Origin: Chromatiales bacterium
GTDB lineage: Bacteria > Pseudomonadota > Gammaproteobacteria > Chromatiales > Chromatiaceae
NCBI GenBank assembly: GCA_022360595.1
Contig: JAKSCN010000083.1
Location: 1 to 6,576 of the forward strand
Length of the DNA stretch: 6,576 nucleotides
Direction: 5' to 3'
Below the pieces are notes generated by a model. It did not search any database. It was not told the origin of the DNA and saw only the letters and a program-made list of their open reading frames with translations. The translations under genes were made by a program, and so were the position numbers. Shown here in pieces: positions 6,117 through 6,576 of this stretch. Numbering within the stretch: the stretch's first letter is position 1; each line of letters begins with the position of its first letter.

Positions 6117-6154
6117 TAGGGCCTGTTAACACTAGGGCCTGTTAACAGGCCCTA
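6117..6154. repeat. two direct repeats ending in a 22-bp perfect palindrome
   Basis: TAGGGCCTGTTAACA occurs at 6117-6131 and again at 6133-6147 with one base between (16-bp period). The second copy runs on into GGCCCTA, so 6133-6154 is a perfect 22-bp palindrome: TAGGGCCTGTT followed by its reverse complement. The same 11-base half unit is thus present three times, two forward and one reversed. It looks like a small REP-like or dispersed repeat element, or a multi-site operator, 40 nt upstream of the reductase start. It has no coding capacity and no transposase is nearby. Confidence 0.75.
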
Positions 6155-6193
6155 ATATAAAGCCTTCCAAAGTATGAGATGAGTGGTGTTGTA

Positions 6194-6576
6194 ATGAGCA
6201 AGATTAAATTGTTTCCGTCTGGTCATGAAGTTGATTGCGACAACGGTGAAACTGTACTGTCGGCCTTGGAGAAAGCCGGTTTTGCACTCCCCAATAACTG
6301 CCGTGCGGGTGCCTGTGGTGAGTGTAAGATCAAAGTACGCAACGGGCAGTTTGATCAGGGGATGGTGCTGGATATGGCGCTGTCTCAGGAGGAGCGGGAA
6401 GAGGGTTATGGCCTGATGTGTATGGCTAAACCGCTCTCCGACACGCTGGAGATCGAGTGGGGAACGGAAGATGCACAGCCCAAGCTGTTCCCCCCGCGCG
6501 AGAATGTCCCGTTTGTGGTGGTCGAGCGGCTGGAGCGGACACCGCGTATTGTTGAGTTGCGCCTGCGTCCGCTGGG
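6194..6576 (+). CDS. plant-type [2Fe-2S] flavin reductase (oxygenase electron-transfer component), partial
   Basis: The first 127 residues of a reductase cut by the right edge. Residues 1-90 form a plant-type ferredoxin domain with all four cluster cysteines: C36, C41, C44 (CRAGACGEC) and C76 (GLMCMAKP), spaced CX4CX2CX31C. From about residue 105 (VPFVVVERLERTPRIVELRLRPL) the start of a ferredoxin-NADP-reductase-type FAD-binding domain is visible; an NAD domain is expected beyond the edge. This [2Fe-2S]-FAD-NAD order is that of reductases serving diiron or Rieske oxygenases (MmoC, DmpP and BenC types) and of CDP-6-deoxyglucoseen reductases. It is the reverse of PaaE, whose ferredoxin domain is C-terminal. 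It probably passes electrons from NAD(P)H to the upstream diiron protein; this is inferred from adjacency. An in-frame ATG at 6179 would add five residues. Both starts have weak ribosome sites; I chose 6194 because MSKIKLFPSGHEV is a typical N-terminus for the domain. Confidence 0.88.
   Translation, partial: MSKIKLFPSGHEVDCDNGETVLSALEKAGFALPNNCRAGACGECKIKVRNGQFDQGMVLDMALSQEEREEGYGLMCMAKPLSDTLEIEWGTEDAQPKLFPPRENVPFVVVERLERTPRIVELRLRPL

Overview
The window is a 6.6 kb stretch of bacterial chromosome dominated by genes for aerobic phenylacetate (phenylacetyl-CoA) degradation. The proteins match the gammaproteobacterial/E. coli Paa proteins closely as I remember them. Codon usage is balanced, non-coding gaps are AT-rich and Shine-Dalgarno sites are strong. 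I infer a gammaproteobacterium with moderate confidence at class level; the genus cannot be read from this sequence.

Layout. Minus strand, read right to left: paaF (1675-2454), paaG (868-1659) and paaH (861 to beyond base 1, truncated by the window edge). They are spaced 15 and 6 nt apart and look like one operon. A roughly 280-nt AT-rich divergent intergenic region (2464-2741) separates them from paaZ on the plus strand (2742-4763). It holds two TGAC-N4-GTCA palindromes 22 bp apart that overlap candidate -35 boxes for both directions. paaZ ends in a strong terminator-like hairpin with a T tract (4773-4836). After it, still on the plus strand, come a diiron ferritin-like/R2-like oxygenase candidate (4976-6001) and the N-terminal part of a plant-type [2Fe-2S] flavin reductase (6194 to the right edge, truncated). 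These two are separated by a 13-bp perfect hairpin and a short direct-repeat/palindrome element.

How the genes work together. PaaG turns the ring epoxide of phenylacetyl-CoA into an oxepin. PaaZ opens the oxepin by hydrolysis and oxidises the resulting aldehyde. After thiolysis by PaaJ (not in the window), PaaF hydrates 2,3-dehydroadipyl-CoA and PaaH oxidises 3-hydroxyadipyl-CoA to 3-oxoadipyl-CoA. The oxygenase that makes the epoxide, PaaABC(D)E, is not in the window.

The most interesting part is the right-hand pair. A single-subunit diiron protein with a complete-looking ligand set lies next to a reductase whose [2Fe-2S] domain is N-terminal, the opposite of PaaE. Neither is a canonical Paa protein. 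Together they look like a compact two-component oxygenase of unassigned substrate, possibly feeding an aromatic or CoA-ester substrate into the Paa route. That link rests on position only.
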